Counted from the first letter of the stretch, positions 34,179 through 43,434 are shown. The stretch: DNA of 64,000 nt from Eutreptiella sp. 'Long Island Sound 2002' (GCA_964036045.1 OZ038392.1:28903755-28967754); one strand, 5' to 3'. The notes: generated from the sequence alone by a model not told the origin. Program-made: numbers and translations.

Positions 34179-37100
34179 TTACCCTCCATCCACAGCTTCC
34201 CCCCATCCAACGAGTACTCTGCAAAAATCCCATCCCTGTGAGCATCTTTGGATTTGAGATTTCCAAAAACCTCTTTAAACATGGGATCCTGCAGGTAATC
34301 GGACGTCCAGTCACGGATGATCAGGGAATCCTTCGGCAGGGGTGGAGTTTTGGCCGGATCTCGACGCTTAATGCCTTGGATCAACCGAAATCGATTTACT
34401 CGTCGGGTGTAGTCAAACCGTTTCACACTCCCTGTGGAGGGATCGGTGACATTTTCCACGACTTTCATCGTTTTGGTGCAGATCTCATGGGCATGCGCCG
34501 GATCTGTGATGACCGTGATGTCGTGACACGGCAATGCGTGCTGTTTGACAGCGCACTGCATGCATGCACGTCGAATGAGTTTCTTTTCTTCCTGATCCCC
34601 TTCGATGATTACATGGCGGTCCTGCTCCGTACCATGGATGTTGGTACTTTGCAGCCCCTCTGAGGCGGGGTAAGCCCATCGGCTCAGAGCATCCGCTACC
34701 GTGTTGTGTTTTCCAGGCAGATACGACACATGGAGGTCAAACAGAGAGAGAAATTCGTGCCATCTGGCCCGTCGACCAGCTGGGCTCGCGACAGTATCAA
34801 TGTGTTCGGTGGCCCAATACTCCAGAGATCGATGATCCGTCAGGACCTCGACTCGATTGGTGCCAACCCACGATTGGTACTTTTTTAAAGCACAGATGAT
34901 GGCGTAAGTCTCTTGCTCACGCGGCGACCATTGCATTTGGCGTGGGGCTAGCTTCCGTGACCAAAATGCAAGAGGGTAATGATCGCCGGTGGCTTCATCA
35001 ACCTGTTCAAGGACAGCTCCGATCGCGTACCTAGATGCGTCGGTTCTAATATAGAAGGGTCGGTCAAATTGGGGCACATGCAACGTGGCGACTTCGCAGA
35101 GGGCTGCCTTCAAGTGATGGAAGGCCTCCTCGCACTCGTCAGTCCACTTGACACGAACCTTTGAACCTGCCTTGCCTGCATCTCTCCCTACCTTCAATAA
35201 TTCAGTGAGGGGGGCAGCAAATTTGGCATAATTTGGCACAAAAGTGTGGTAAAAATTGCAACAACCCAGGAATCCTCTCAACTCCGTGATCGTCTCAGGG
35301 CGCTTCCACTTCTGAATAGCGACGAGCTTCCCTGGACTGGGTCGTCGAGTGCCATTCTCTAGGACAGAACCACAAAATTCGACTGATTTTAAAAACAATT
35401 TTCCCTTCTTTGGCCCACAAATCAGCTGATTGGCGTCAAGAATATCCAAAACTTGGTTCAGCTGCTTCTCATGTAGGGCCACCAGCTCGGCTTCCGTCAG
35501 TCCCTCCCCCTCCGTCGCGATGATTATGTCATCTATGTACACACTCACGAAGGCACGAAGCTCAGGATGGGTTGTGAACAGCACATCCTCCATCATTCTT
35601 TGAAAAAATGAGGGGGCGTTCTTCAATCCCATGGGCATGACGGTCCATTGGACTGGGCCACATGGCGTGCACATACAGGTAAGAGGTCTGCTGTCCTTCC
35701 TCAACGGCATTTGGTGAAAGCCGTGACGGAGATCCAGCACAGAGAACAAACGACCTCTTGCCCTCTTGGCGATTTCCTCCTCAATGAGGGGCAGGGGGTG
35801 TGAATCCGCCTTGGTTTCGGCGTTGAGATTGCGAAAATCAACAACCATTCGCCAACCATCAATGGTGTTCTGGTCAGCAGGCGGTGGCTTCGGGACTGTG
35901 AAAGGTGAACAGCACCATTCGCTGGTCATACAACCCTCAAGCCAACCAAATTCCCTGAGATTTCTCTCAATGATTTTTCTGAGAATCTCATGTTTGTGTC
36001 CATGATTTTCATAAGGGCGCTGCTTTTTTGCCTTGTACCCTTCACGAAGCTCGATGAAGGCTTCACCGAACTGTCCACGGACAGGGGGGTCTTTGATCAA
36101 CTTCCCTGAAAGGGTTGTGTCCTTCCGTTCCTCAAAAATCTTTTCTCTTGACCTCGAACACAATTCAGTGTCCACCTGATCGCCAGGAATTACTGTCGAA
36201 AAAACTTTGGCGACTTCTTCGGCGTTGGCAGGAAGAATCTTCTTACGGATGTCCCTAAACAGGTCCGTATCCACTGCCTCTTGAAGATAGGTGGGTCTTG
36301 TGTCGGAATCCCAGAGATTTTCTTCGCGATCCAGCTCCTCGAAAGGATCCATGAAAGCTTCCACAGGGGGTTTTTCATAAAAAACTCTGAATTTGCGGCG
36401 CGATTGGAGATTTTTCCTCGCCCGTGCACTGAAGATTCTTTTCGATGTCGACCGTATTGGGGAAGAGGGAGACGAGGCGGATCCATTGGTCGTTGAATCA
36501 CCTTGGGTATCTGACGAACAAAAATCAGAAAAAATAGATTCATCATCAGTACCACGCTCAACCTCAGATTCAGACCCAACACAGGAATCTGTACTAGAAT
36601 CAGCAGAATTAGAGTCAGAAAGCTTTCCATCCACCAGGAATGCAAGCGAACTCCAGGACCGCTGTGGCAGGGGACCTGTGTCGTCCCTGGCATACAGCTT
36701 AATCTTCCTGGGAAGTTCGATGTAATCTACACAAATGTCCTGTAATTCCTGAAACCAAGGCTTGTCGTCCCACAAGGGCACAACTAAAATTGCCTGGGTT
36801 TTATCTTGCTTGATTTTATGGATGACCTGCTGGATTAAGTGAAACGGAGGATTAATCCACAACTTCTTGTCCCATTTGTGGGTCCAAGCGTCGCTGAAGT
36901 GCTTGTCAAAGCGCTTGTTCATACGGTTAGCAAATGCATCATACTGGGGCCAAAAGGAATGATGTTCATGGAAGTATTCACAAATTGCATCGCGCCATTT
37001 GTCGACAACTCTGTAGGATGAAGAGTGCCAGCGCGAAGGGCGTCGTGGCTGGGAGTCCCTACGAAGACATTCTAACTCTTGGGAGTAATCGGCACTCCCA

Positions 37101-37765
37101 TTCACCTCTGCAATGGTGACATCTTCACCAAATTTTGGTGTCACTTTTTGCTTCAAAAATTCTTCTGCACTTTTAAACCCTGCGTGCAAAAAACGAAATT
37201 CAGGACGCTCCAAAGGACCTGACTCCAGCAAAAAACAACGACGATGACCTACGGGCGCTACCCTGTTCTTGCGAAGCCAAGGATGCCCCAAATAAAGGTC
37301 ATATTTTATCTCAGCACGGTAGAAGTAGTCATCCTTAAGGACAACTTCTTCCACATTTTGCTCTTCCCAAAGGTCTTGAGCGACCAAATGGGTGGATATA
37401 TAACAACCGCGTTGCCCACCTGCGAGAGAATGTCCAGAAACTCCCTCGAGAGTAACAGGATGAGGCGACTCGAACACGCAGTCGTCGGGTAAGAAAGAGT
37501 TGGATTGGAGATTTACCTCTGATCCGTTATCACACAAACAAGTGGCGAGGTGGAAATTTCCCTTGCAATCAGAGACCCACAGTTTTGTGACAAACTGACG
37601 AGCCCTGTGCTTGGACTGTACACCAACCTCGTCCACTACAACAGAAGGATCCGCTGCCGGATCCAGGGGAGAGGAGACAAGCGACCCTACATCAAGTAAT
37701 GGTCGATCAGGAATTTGGGGATCTTGCCTGAAATCGCCTGGGGAGGGGCGATTTTCGTGGCTCCC
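34157..37765 (-). CDS. Family B Pol: protease, Dam-like domain, RT, RNase H
   Basis: In frame with gag, entered through the UAG at 37766-37768. Numbering from Met 37636: protease LCDNGSEVN (36-39 DNGS) and flap motif YDLYLGHPWLRKN (112-124). Dam-like methyltransferase domain about 205-335, with YDAFANRMNKRF, LWINPPFHLI (NPPF 262-265, at 36842-36853) and AILVVPLWDDKPWF. RT has VLDLRHGFHQMPL, MPMGLKNAPSFFQ and VYIDDIIIA (YIDD 700-703, at 35528-35539). RNase H has YIRTDASRYAIGA, REQETYAI, LTDHRSLEYW and PGKHNTVADALSRW. It ends at TAG 34157-34159, out of step with integrase because of the TG-run indel. Cleavage by the element protease is expected. Confidence 0.9.
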   Translation of the reverse strand, partial: GSHENRPSPGDFRQDPQIPDRPLLDVGSLVSSPLDPAADPSVVVDEVGVQSKHRARQFVTKLWVSDCKGNFHLATCLCDNGSEVNLQSNSFLPDDCVFESPHPVTLEGVSGHSLAGGQRGCYISTHLVAQDLWEEQNVEEVVLKDDYFYRAEIKYDLYLGHPWLRKNRVAPVGHRRCFLLESGPLERPEFRFLHAGFKSAEEFLKQKVTPKFGEDVTIAEVNGSADYSQELECLRRDSQPRRPSRWHSSSYRVVDKWRDAICEYFHEHHSFWPQYDAFANRMNKRFDKHFSDAWTHKWDKKLWINPPFHLIQQVIHKIKQDKTQAILVVPLWDDKPWFQELQDICVDYIELPRKIKLYARDDTGPLPQRSWSSLAFLVDGKLSDSNSADSSTDSCVGSESEVERGTDDESIFSDFCSSDTQGDSTTNGSASSPSSPIRSTSKRIFSARARKNLQSRRKFRVFYEKPPVEAFMDPFEELDREENLWDSDTRPTYLQEAVDTDLFRDIRKKILPANAEEVAKVFSTVIPGDQVDTELCSRSREKIFEERKDTTLSGKLIKDPPVRGQFGEAFIELREGYKAKKQRPYENHGHKHEILRKIIERNLREFGWLEGCMTSEWCCSPFTVPKPPPADQNTIDGWRMVVDFRNLNAETKADSHPLPLIEEEIAKRARGRLFSVLDLRHGFHQMPLRKDSRPLTCMCTPCGPVQWTVMPMGLKNAPSFFQRMMEDVLFTTHPELRAFVSVYIDDIIIATEGEGLTEAELVALHEKQLNQVLDILDANQLICGPKKGKLFLKSVEFCGSVLENGTRRPSPGKLVAIQKWKRPETITELRGFLGCCNFYHTFVPNYAKFAAPLTELLKVGRDAGKAGSKVRVKWTDECEEAFHHLKAALCEVATLHVPQFDRPFYIRTDASRYAIGAVLEQVDEATGDHYPLAFWSRKLAPRQMQWSPREQETYAIICALKKYQSWVGTNRVEVLTDHRSLEYWATEHIDTVASPAGRRARWHEFLSLFDLHVSYLPGKHNTVADALSRWAYPASEGLQSTNIHGTEQDRHVIIEGDQEEKKLIRRACMQCAVKQHALPCHDITVITDPAHAHEICTKTMKVVENVTDPSTGSVKRFDYTRRVNRFRLIQGIKRRDPAKTPPLPKDSLIIRDWTSDYLQDPMFKEVFGNLKSKDAHRDGIFAEYSLDGGKLWMEGNCVCQTP

Positions 37766-37768
37766 CTA
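37731..37768 (-). promoter_or_regulatory. Putative gag-pol stop-readthrough signal of family B
   Basis: On the minus strand GCCTAGGGGAGCCAC, then 11 nt after the UAG an 8-bp perfect hairpin AAATCGCC/GGCGATTT with an 8-nt loop (37731-37754). The loop CTCCCC could also pair with GGGGAG right after the stop. The stop and stem are conserved in B-prime. The arrangement resembles gammaretroviral gag-pol UAG readthrough. Confidence 0.65.
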
Positions 37769-40700
37769 GGCGTTCTGACCTCCAGCTGCTGCGTTAACGT
37801 TGTGAACACAACCTGATTCATCGATCCATTCATCCTGGAACGGATCATCCGCTGGATTCAGGGCATTTTCGACATAATCTCGATCCTCATCAGACACCTG
37901 GTCTGCACCTGAGACCTGATCCACACGATGATTGCCCTTTCCTCGTCCACGGCCACGGCCGCCGGATGATGGGCCACCACCGTCGCCACGCCCTCTGCCC
38001 TTACCAGAGAAGGGGGTTCCCGAAGAATTTCCCTTACCCTTACCCTGTGATCCTGGAGCATTTCCTTTGTTTGTACCGGATTGAGGGGTTTGGCCTGGAT
38101 TTCGATTTCCGCCTCCGGCGTTGACATTTGGACTTGTCTGGCCGTTCGGCTGTCCACCGGAGCCGGATGGAGTCCGATTTCCTTTGCCTTGGAACCCGCC
38201 AGGGCCTCCAGTATTTTTGTTCCCGCCGGAGGGAGTCGAATTACCCTTTCCCCCCTTGGCACCATGCACCTGTCTGTCATTCCTGTCTGAATTATGCGAA
38301 TTATTGACATTTTCACCAATCACCTTGTGATCGTAAGCAGACCATCGGTGATTAGCAGTGGAATGCGTCTTAGCTCGGTTCGTAGAACCTAGAAGAAGAC
38401 AGATGCTACAATGATCCTGAACATTCCGGGTGTCATTCACCTTTTTGTTGCCCTTTTGGGCCCCATTTTGGGTGTTTTGCTGGGTATTCTTGTTTCCCCC
38501 AAGACCCTCATGGAAATTTTGATTGGCGGCGTCAGCGAGCCTCTCAACCTCTTCCCACAGTTCCTGCGGAGTAAACGAAAACACCCAGTTCCTGGCCTTC
38601 AGGCGATTGCCATGGAAACTTACTCCCCTATTGAGGACTTGGACAAACAAGTCCCGATCCTCGTGTTCATTAAACTTGATTTTCCACGTGTTTTCAGTGA
38701 ATTTCACCTTGGTAAACGACGTGGGGGAGCACTTTTGAAGTGCCTCCCTGACTGTAAACCGGTTGGCCGAGGCGTCAAAGCCATCGATCTCCGCCCACCA
38801 GGTCTTGACCTTTTCTTCGGACTGTCGATTCCGAAGGGTGGCGGCGGTTTCTGAGGGGATCTTGTCAAAAATCAGATTTTTCAGCTCGGCACTGGAAAAT
38901 TTTTCGCCTGAATGTTCAGATTCTTCTACGAGATTCCAGAAGCGCTGTCTCTTATCCTGCACCTCATGCAAGATTAATCGAGAGAACGAAGGAAAATTCT
39001 TCAACATCTGGTGGTAATGGTCCTCTGGCAGTCGAGATCCACGTACCTCCAACTGTTCCCACACCTCATCAAAGGTAAGGGGGGAACTTGAATCTTCACG
39101 ATCACTCCAGGTTCTGAGCCAAGTGTTGGCCGGCGCTCCCTCAAGGCAGTCCAGGAGCGCCATCAGGAACTGATCATCCTGGAGTTTTTGAGTCTTAACC
39201 CACAGTTTAAATTCCCGTTGGAACTGAGGCCAACGTCTGGGGTTTCCATTATACTTTGGTTGCTTGGCAACCTGACGAAGTCGCAATGAAGTGGGATTTA
39301 GGAGTGAATCCAGCCCAACACCGGCCGTAATGGCGGACACCTTGGCGGCATCATTAGCCACACCAGCTCCGGCGAGGGTCTGGGCGAGCAACATCTGGGC
39401 AATTGCACTGGAATCAACGGCAGGAAGGGTAGTACGGGAGGCAGTTCTTTTGGCATTCTGAACCTCAGTCCTAGCCTTCGCCGATCTACTCTGTGATCGA
39501 GAGATTGTAACCCTTTCCTTTAACTTAGTCCTGCCGATCCGTGCATCGGTGGTCTTAGAGTCCACCGAAGGAGCAATCGAAAAAATTTCTGTCGCCTCCT
39601 CCGACGGTTCTGTCGTCTGATCCACCGATGATGCACCCTCAGATCGCATGTGGGTCTTGAAAAGATCTTTAATTCCCAGCGTCTGAATGATGAGTTGCAT
39701 TTGATCTTTGAGCAATTGGAGCTCAGAGTCTCGCTGAGATCTGCAAGAGCAGTCGGCAGGACAGTACATACCGTGTCCTGAAGGGCCTGAGCAGGCTGTC
39801 GGACCGCTAATCTCAGTGGTTCGCAGCCAGGAGTCCACTTGGGGAGCTCCTTCAGTCCTAATTTCCAGGCTTGCCTGCCTAGCTGCCTCTAAGATTCCTT
39901 CCTCAACCGCGGCGGCTAGATCGTCGCGGATTGAAACAGAGGGATGGGGGGCGGAGGGCCCGGCAACCGGTGCCTTGGTCTTCTCCTTCGGGAAGGGGCT
40001 TGCCTCCCAGATCTGCAAGAAAATGGAAAAAGATTCATCCTCTTGAGAACACCACCACATCCTGGTCTTAATTTCTTCTTGAAGGAGGAAAAAATATTCA
40101 AATAAAAAATCAGAGGCGATTCTTTCTTGTCCTATCAGCTTAGACGTGGCTAATAGACACAGGGCCTCAAGCGCCTCAAGGTTACGGGTCACTTCCGGAG
40201 ACAAATGGTTGTCCCATTGTGCCCATGAGGCTGGTCGATTGTAGTCAGGTACCTCACCTGGACCACCCATCTCAATGTCGTCAATGTCGGCTTCGATGGT
40301 CTCGAATGAGGGACATTGGTAAGGGATGTGGGCACCTGCCAGCTCCGTAAGGTCCACCGGAGCGTTGCCATTAGCGTAAGCTGGGAGATTCCAGCTGCTT
40401 GATGGCCAATTTCGACTGGGATTTTGATTGTAATCTGGGCCTCCACAGCTGCTGATTTGTGTCCTTCTTGGGCAATTTGGGCTTGCGCAAGGCATTCCTC
40501 TCAAGGCCTCGTTCGCACAGCACCACAGCAGCGTAATCGTTACGTCTCCGGAGGTTGCGGAGTCTACGGGGCCGTACTGAGGGGCTAGCTGTGGTTGGGA
40601 CACCAAAGGAACAACATTCAGGTAGCCTCTGCTACCATGAAAGTGCTGCCCTGGGTCGATGTGGGTGCCGGAGGGCTCGGGGCCGGCAAGACCAGTGGGG

Positions 40701-40801
40701 CAGGCACGCGAGGAGTCTCCCTGGATGTTGTTATTGGGGTTGGAACCGGATACACGAACACCAACGGAGGCGAGAGCAGCGACAACAGAAGCAAGGTCCA
40801 T
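37766..40801 (-). CDS. Family B Gag (1011 aa), start codon inside the 5' LTR
   Basis: An unbroken frame. Residues 1-55 (MDLASVVAALASVG...) are encoded by the LTR; the primer-binding site is then translated as HGSRGY. Visible: Cys cluster CPADCSCRSQRDSEL before a possible coiled coil; a capsid-like block AKQPKYNGNPRRWPQFQ; zinc-finger-like CX2CX11HX4H at 38348-38410; a Gly/Asn/Gln/Arg-rich basic tail. It ends UAG 37766-37768. Same architecture as family C Gag. The first in-frame ATG is 40801 and this frame spans the LTR/PBS junction without a stop; a later start is possible. Confidence 0.85.
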   Translation of the reverse strand: MDLASVVAALASVGVRVSGSNPNNNIQGDSSRACPTGLAGPEPSGTHIDPGQHFHGSRGYLNVVPLVSQPQLAPQYGPVDSATSGDVTITLLWCCANEALRGMPCASPNCPRRTQISSCGGPDYNQNPSRNWPSSSWNLPAYANGNAPVDLTELAGAHIPYQCPSFETIEADIDDIEMGGPGEVPDYNRPASWAQWDNHLSPEVTRNLEALEALCLLATSKLIGQERIASDFLFEYFFLLQEEIKTRMWWCSQEDESFSIFLQIWEASPFPKEKTKAPVAGPSAPHPSVSIRDDLAAAVEEGILEAARQASLEIRTEGAPQVDSWLRTTEISGPTACSGPSGHGMYCPADCSCRSQRDSELQLLKDQMQLIIQTLGIKDLFKTHMRSEGASSVDQTTEPSEEATEIFSIAPSVDSKTTDARIGRTKLKERVTISRSQSRSAKARTEVQNAKRTASRTTLPAVDSSAIAQMLLAQTLAGAGVANDAAKVSAITAGVGLDSLLNPTSLRLRQVAKQPKYNGNPRRWPQFQREFKLWVKTQKLQDDQFLMALLDCLEGAPANTWLRTWSDREDSSSPLTFDEVWEQLEVRGSRLPEDHYHQMLKNFPSFSRLILHEVQDKRQRFWNLVEESEHSGEKFSSAELKNLIFDKIPSETAATLRNRQSEEKVKTWWAEIDGFDASANRFTVREALQKCSPTSFTKVKFTENTWKIKFNEHEDRDLFVQVLNRGVSFHGNRLKARNWVFSFTPQELWEEVERLADAANQNFHEGLGGNKNTQQNTQNGAQKGNKKVNDTRNVQDHCSICLLLGSTNRAKTHSTANHRWSAYDHKVIGENVNNSHNSDRNDRQVHGAKGGKGNSTPSGGNKNTGGPGGFQGKGNRTPSGSGGQPNGQTSPNVNAGGGNRNPGQTPQSGTNKGNAPGSQGKGKGNSSGTPFSGKGRGRGDGGGPSSGGRGRGRGKGNHRVDQVSGADQVSDEDRDYVENALNPADDPFQDEWIDESGCVHNVNAAAGGQNA
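40626..40637 (-). promoter_or_regulatory. Primer-binding site of family B (inside gag ORF)
   Basis: The minus strand reads TGGTAGCAGAGG, directly abutting the LTR end at 40638. Same sequence as in family C. Confidence 0.85.
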
Positions 40802-41169
40802 GCTGGTTGTGGTCCGGCAGAAAATCCCAGTCTATGAAGAAAATTGAGGGGAATTATTCTAAATACATCTGAGTGTCCAAAACTGTCCGAATGAATTTAA
40901 ATAATCCATTTATGTAAAATTGTATGGCCGATCAGGCCCGCGAGCGCGCGCCAGCGGCAAATGGCGATTCCAGCTAAAATAGCGGAATGCGGCGGATTTA
41001 CGAGAAATGGACCGCGGAATCAAATCCGGCATATCAGAAATATATAGGAAATATCCTGTGACTGAGCTGCGAGGCGGCAATTCCGCCGAAGCAAAGAAAA
41101 TGACCAAAATGTAGCCAATCTGGGCAGAATGTCTGAAAATCTGAGCAGATGGGGCTAGCCGCACTTACA
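40638..41169 (-). repeat. 5' LTR of family B
   Basis: 532 bp, one mismatch to 30406-30937. It contains the gag start at 40801. Confidence 0.95.
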
Positions 41170-41174
41170 TTTGG
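41170..41174. repeat. Right target-site duplication of family B
   Basis: TTTGG, identical to 30401-30405. Confidence 0.9.
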
Positions 41175-41452
41175 TTTCCAAACGCGTCGGTGCACCGGCA
41201 CCACGCGTTGGGGGGAGACCCATGATCATGTTGTAAATATGCATTGTTTTGCTCATATTTCATTGTTATATGTCCCCCTTTGTTCATATCTTCTTAGGAC
41301 ATGAAAGGGACCGTTTCGAAATCACTCCCGTGATTTCGTCGAATGTTGAGTATGTTGCCGTCGCCTTGTGTGGTCGCCTTTGGGGTACATTTTTGGGTTA
41401 TTTGAAGGAAAACTTGGATAAGTTTCAAGGAAAACAAGTTCTAAGTCATTCA
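41175..41452 (+). repeat. 5' LTR of family D, right part
   Basis: Continues the LTR interrupted at 30405; matches 43156-43434. Confidence 0.9.
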
Positions 41453-42675
41453 TTTCCAAAAATGAAAAGAATTTCGAAACGCCCTCAACGACGACGACGA
41501 CGATGACAACGACGTTGAAGACGACGACCACGACGACGCAAACATCGTCGACGAGATCTATGGAGCAATTGGTAAACCCCAAACTCATGTTCAAGAAGGT
41601 CCTTGGTGCCTACACCATTTGAGGACCATTTGACTACTTTGAGACCTATTACAAGGACATTGACGACCAGGGAGACCTTCAGCATCGCGCTGGGAGTGCG
41701 TAGCGCTGAAGAACAAGTTGCAGCGCGATTATCCCAATGGTGTCAGCGCGTGATATTTTTAAATTGATTACTCCAGTTGGGTGCCATGGACAAAGTGCCA
41801 TGGACCCTTGGATGGTTCTCAAGATTGATTACTCCAGTTGGGTGCCATGGACAAAGTGCCATGGACCTTTGGATGGTTCTCAAGATTATATCATGATCAT
41901 TGGTGAGTTCTCAACCTCCAGCAAGGACGACAGCGCTGCCCACATCCTGCAGATTACGAAGTGGTCAAGTTGGAAGTCAAAAATATGAAGATTTCAGAAA
42001 ATATAATTCATGGTATGGGCCAAGAAGATTGGTGACCAGAATTGTAATCATAATAACTATGGGCCATGAGAAATGGTCCTATTGGTTATTTCTGTATTAT
42101 ATTATATGATCAGTGGATGATTTTACAAACTGTGAATTTTTCTGATTTGCTTTGTGTTGTCTTTGGTTTTAGGGTCAGGACATCTCAGAAGTGCATTTTT
42201 TTATTTTTTGTTTGTTCACTATTTTTTTCCACTATTTTTCATTTTAAATTCTGTGCAGAGGTCTTTTTTTATGATTAATTTCTGTTCAGGATTGCAGAAA
42301 TTTTACTGTGATTGAGCCTGGGGGTCAGAGGACCCTATGTGTGAGGCACTTGTGAGTGCCATGAGCGGTGTGTGTGTAGACATGTACATTACATGCGGGT
42401 ACCGGAACCCAGCGGTGACTCCTAAAATCCCAGGTCCGGGATCAAAATGAAAATCTGTGTTTTTTATTGCTCCTCGGCTTATCTTCATAGATTCAGCCAC
42501 AGAAGCACCCATTTTCTGTGGGTGTTTCTGAGCTGGGGAGGGGAGTGTTAACCCGTGGAGCAATTCAGTTGCGTGGTTAACACCCGACCCAAATGCTTTG
42601 CATTTTTCCCACCCAATTTTGTTGTTGCACTGCACCTTCTTTGTGCTTTTCAGCCTGAGATGTGTCTCAGGACTT
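41453..42675 (+). other. Internal region of family D, non-coding
   Basis: 1.2 kb with no gag or pol remnant. It starts with an Asp-rich (GAC)n-like tract at 41484-41550 lacking an upstream ATG, then two tandem 61-bp units at 41766-41887, then AT-rich sequence. No primer-binding site resembling TGGTAGC follows the LTR. Confidence 0.7.
41766..41887. repeat. Two tandem 61-bp units in family D
   Basis: GATTACTCCAGTTGGGTGCC... occurs at 41766 and 41827, nearly identical over 61 bp. Confidence 0.85.
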
Positions 42676-42685
42676 GGGAGGGGAG
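42676..42685 (+). promoter_or_regulatory. Polypurine tract of family D
   Basis: GGGAGGGGAG directly before the 3' LTR start TGTAAGG. Confidence 0.75.
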
Positions 42686-43434
42686 TGTAAGGTTTTCGTG
42701 CAACCTATATTTTCGCTTTTTTCAGTGTATTTTCCTGATATATGTGTACAAACTGAAATCGGCTATCTCAGCACTGTTTTGGACAGTGTTGGTATCAGTC
42801 AATCAGGAATTTCTGTAGTTTTACACTGATGGTGTTTTCACCATTTTCTGTGCTATAAAACTGAGTTTGAGTCGGCGACGGCCAGTCCTGAGATCGCGCG
42901 CGCCGATCCAGAAATTGTCGATTTCTGACGATTTTGGGAGAATTCAATCAGTTTTATTGATAAGATTAATTCTATATCAGTTTTAGACATAAGCGGATGA
43001 TACGGCACTATCGTGACGCCGTTCCGTGCCAGTTTTTTTGGCGCAAGTATGCCATGTTCACGATTTTTTATAAAATCGTAGGTGTCTCGAATCCTGAAGT
43101 TAAGTACACCAAATCACAGCCCATTAGTAGGGCTTTGCATGCATATGCTGATTTGGTTTCCAAACGCATCGGTGCACCGGCACCACGCGTTGGGGGGAGA
43201 CCCATGATCATGTTGTAAATATGCATTGTTTTGCTCATATTTCATTGTTATATGTCCCCCTTTGTTCATATCTTCTTTGGACATGAAAGGGACCGTTTTG
43301 AAATCACTCCCGTGATTTCGTCGAATGTTGAGTATGTTGCCGTCGCCTTGTGTGGTCGCCTTTGGGGTACATTTTTGGGTTATATGAAGGAAAACTTGGA
43401 TAAGTTTCAAGGAAAACAAGTTCTAAGTCATTCA
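42686..43434 (+). repeat. 3' LTR of family D
   Basis: 749 bp, uninterrupted reference for the split 5' LTR. The small ORF within it (42997-43218) is not convincing as a gene. Confidence 0.9.

Larger units (their letters stand above)
30406..41169 (-). mobile_element. Family B LTR retrotransposon, nearly intact (10.76 kb)
   Basis: Minus strand. Two 532-bp LTRs (30406-30937 and 40638-41169) differ at one position (30577 versus 40809), and a perfect 5-bp duplication TTTGG flanks the element. Gag and Pol are open apart from the UAG between them and one frameshift in a TG run between RNase H and integrase. It is the youngest insertion in the window. The element reads LTR, PBS, gag, protease, Dam-like domain, RT, RNase H, integrase, chromodomain, 1.6-kb 3' UTR, polypurine tract, LTR. 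Confidence 0.95.
29936..43434 (+). mobile_element. Family D: non-autonomous LTR element in family C pol
   Basis: The LTRs begin TGTAAGG and end GTCATTCA. The 5' LTR is split by family B into 29936-30405 and 41175-41452; the 3' LTR is 42686-43434. Without B the element is about 2.73 kb, with 1.2 kb of internal sequence lacking any gag or pol. The LTR halves differ at about 12 of 748 positions. No target-site duplication and no TGG primer site could be found. It must depend on proteins of other elements. Confidence 0.85.

Noticed and set aside
37731-37768. H-type pseudoknot after the family B UAG
   Set aside because: GGGGAG could pair with CTCCCC in the hairpin loop, but one connecting loop would be a single base, and in B-prime the pairing is weakened by a change. 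I keep only the hairpin.
24077-40801. Reassignment of UAG as a sense codon in the host
   Set aside because: This would explain open gag-pol frames, but the shared flanking context and hairpins favour readthrough, and no other element here clearly uses UAG as sense. Not excluded.
41484-41550. An Asp-rich protein encoded by D
   Set aside because: The acidic frame has a stop just upstream and no ATG; it is a GAC-type simple repeat.
42997-43218. A small gene in the family D LTR
   Set aside because: The frame is present in both LTR copies only because they are duplicates; no start context, domain or extension into the internal region.
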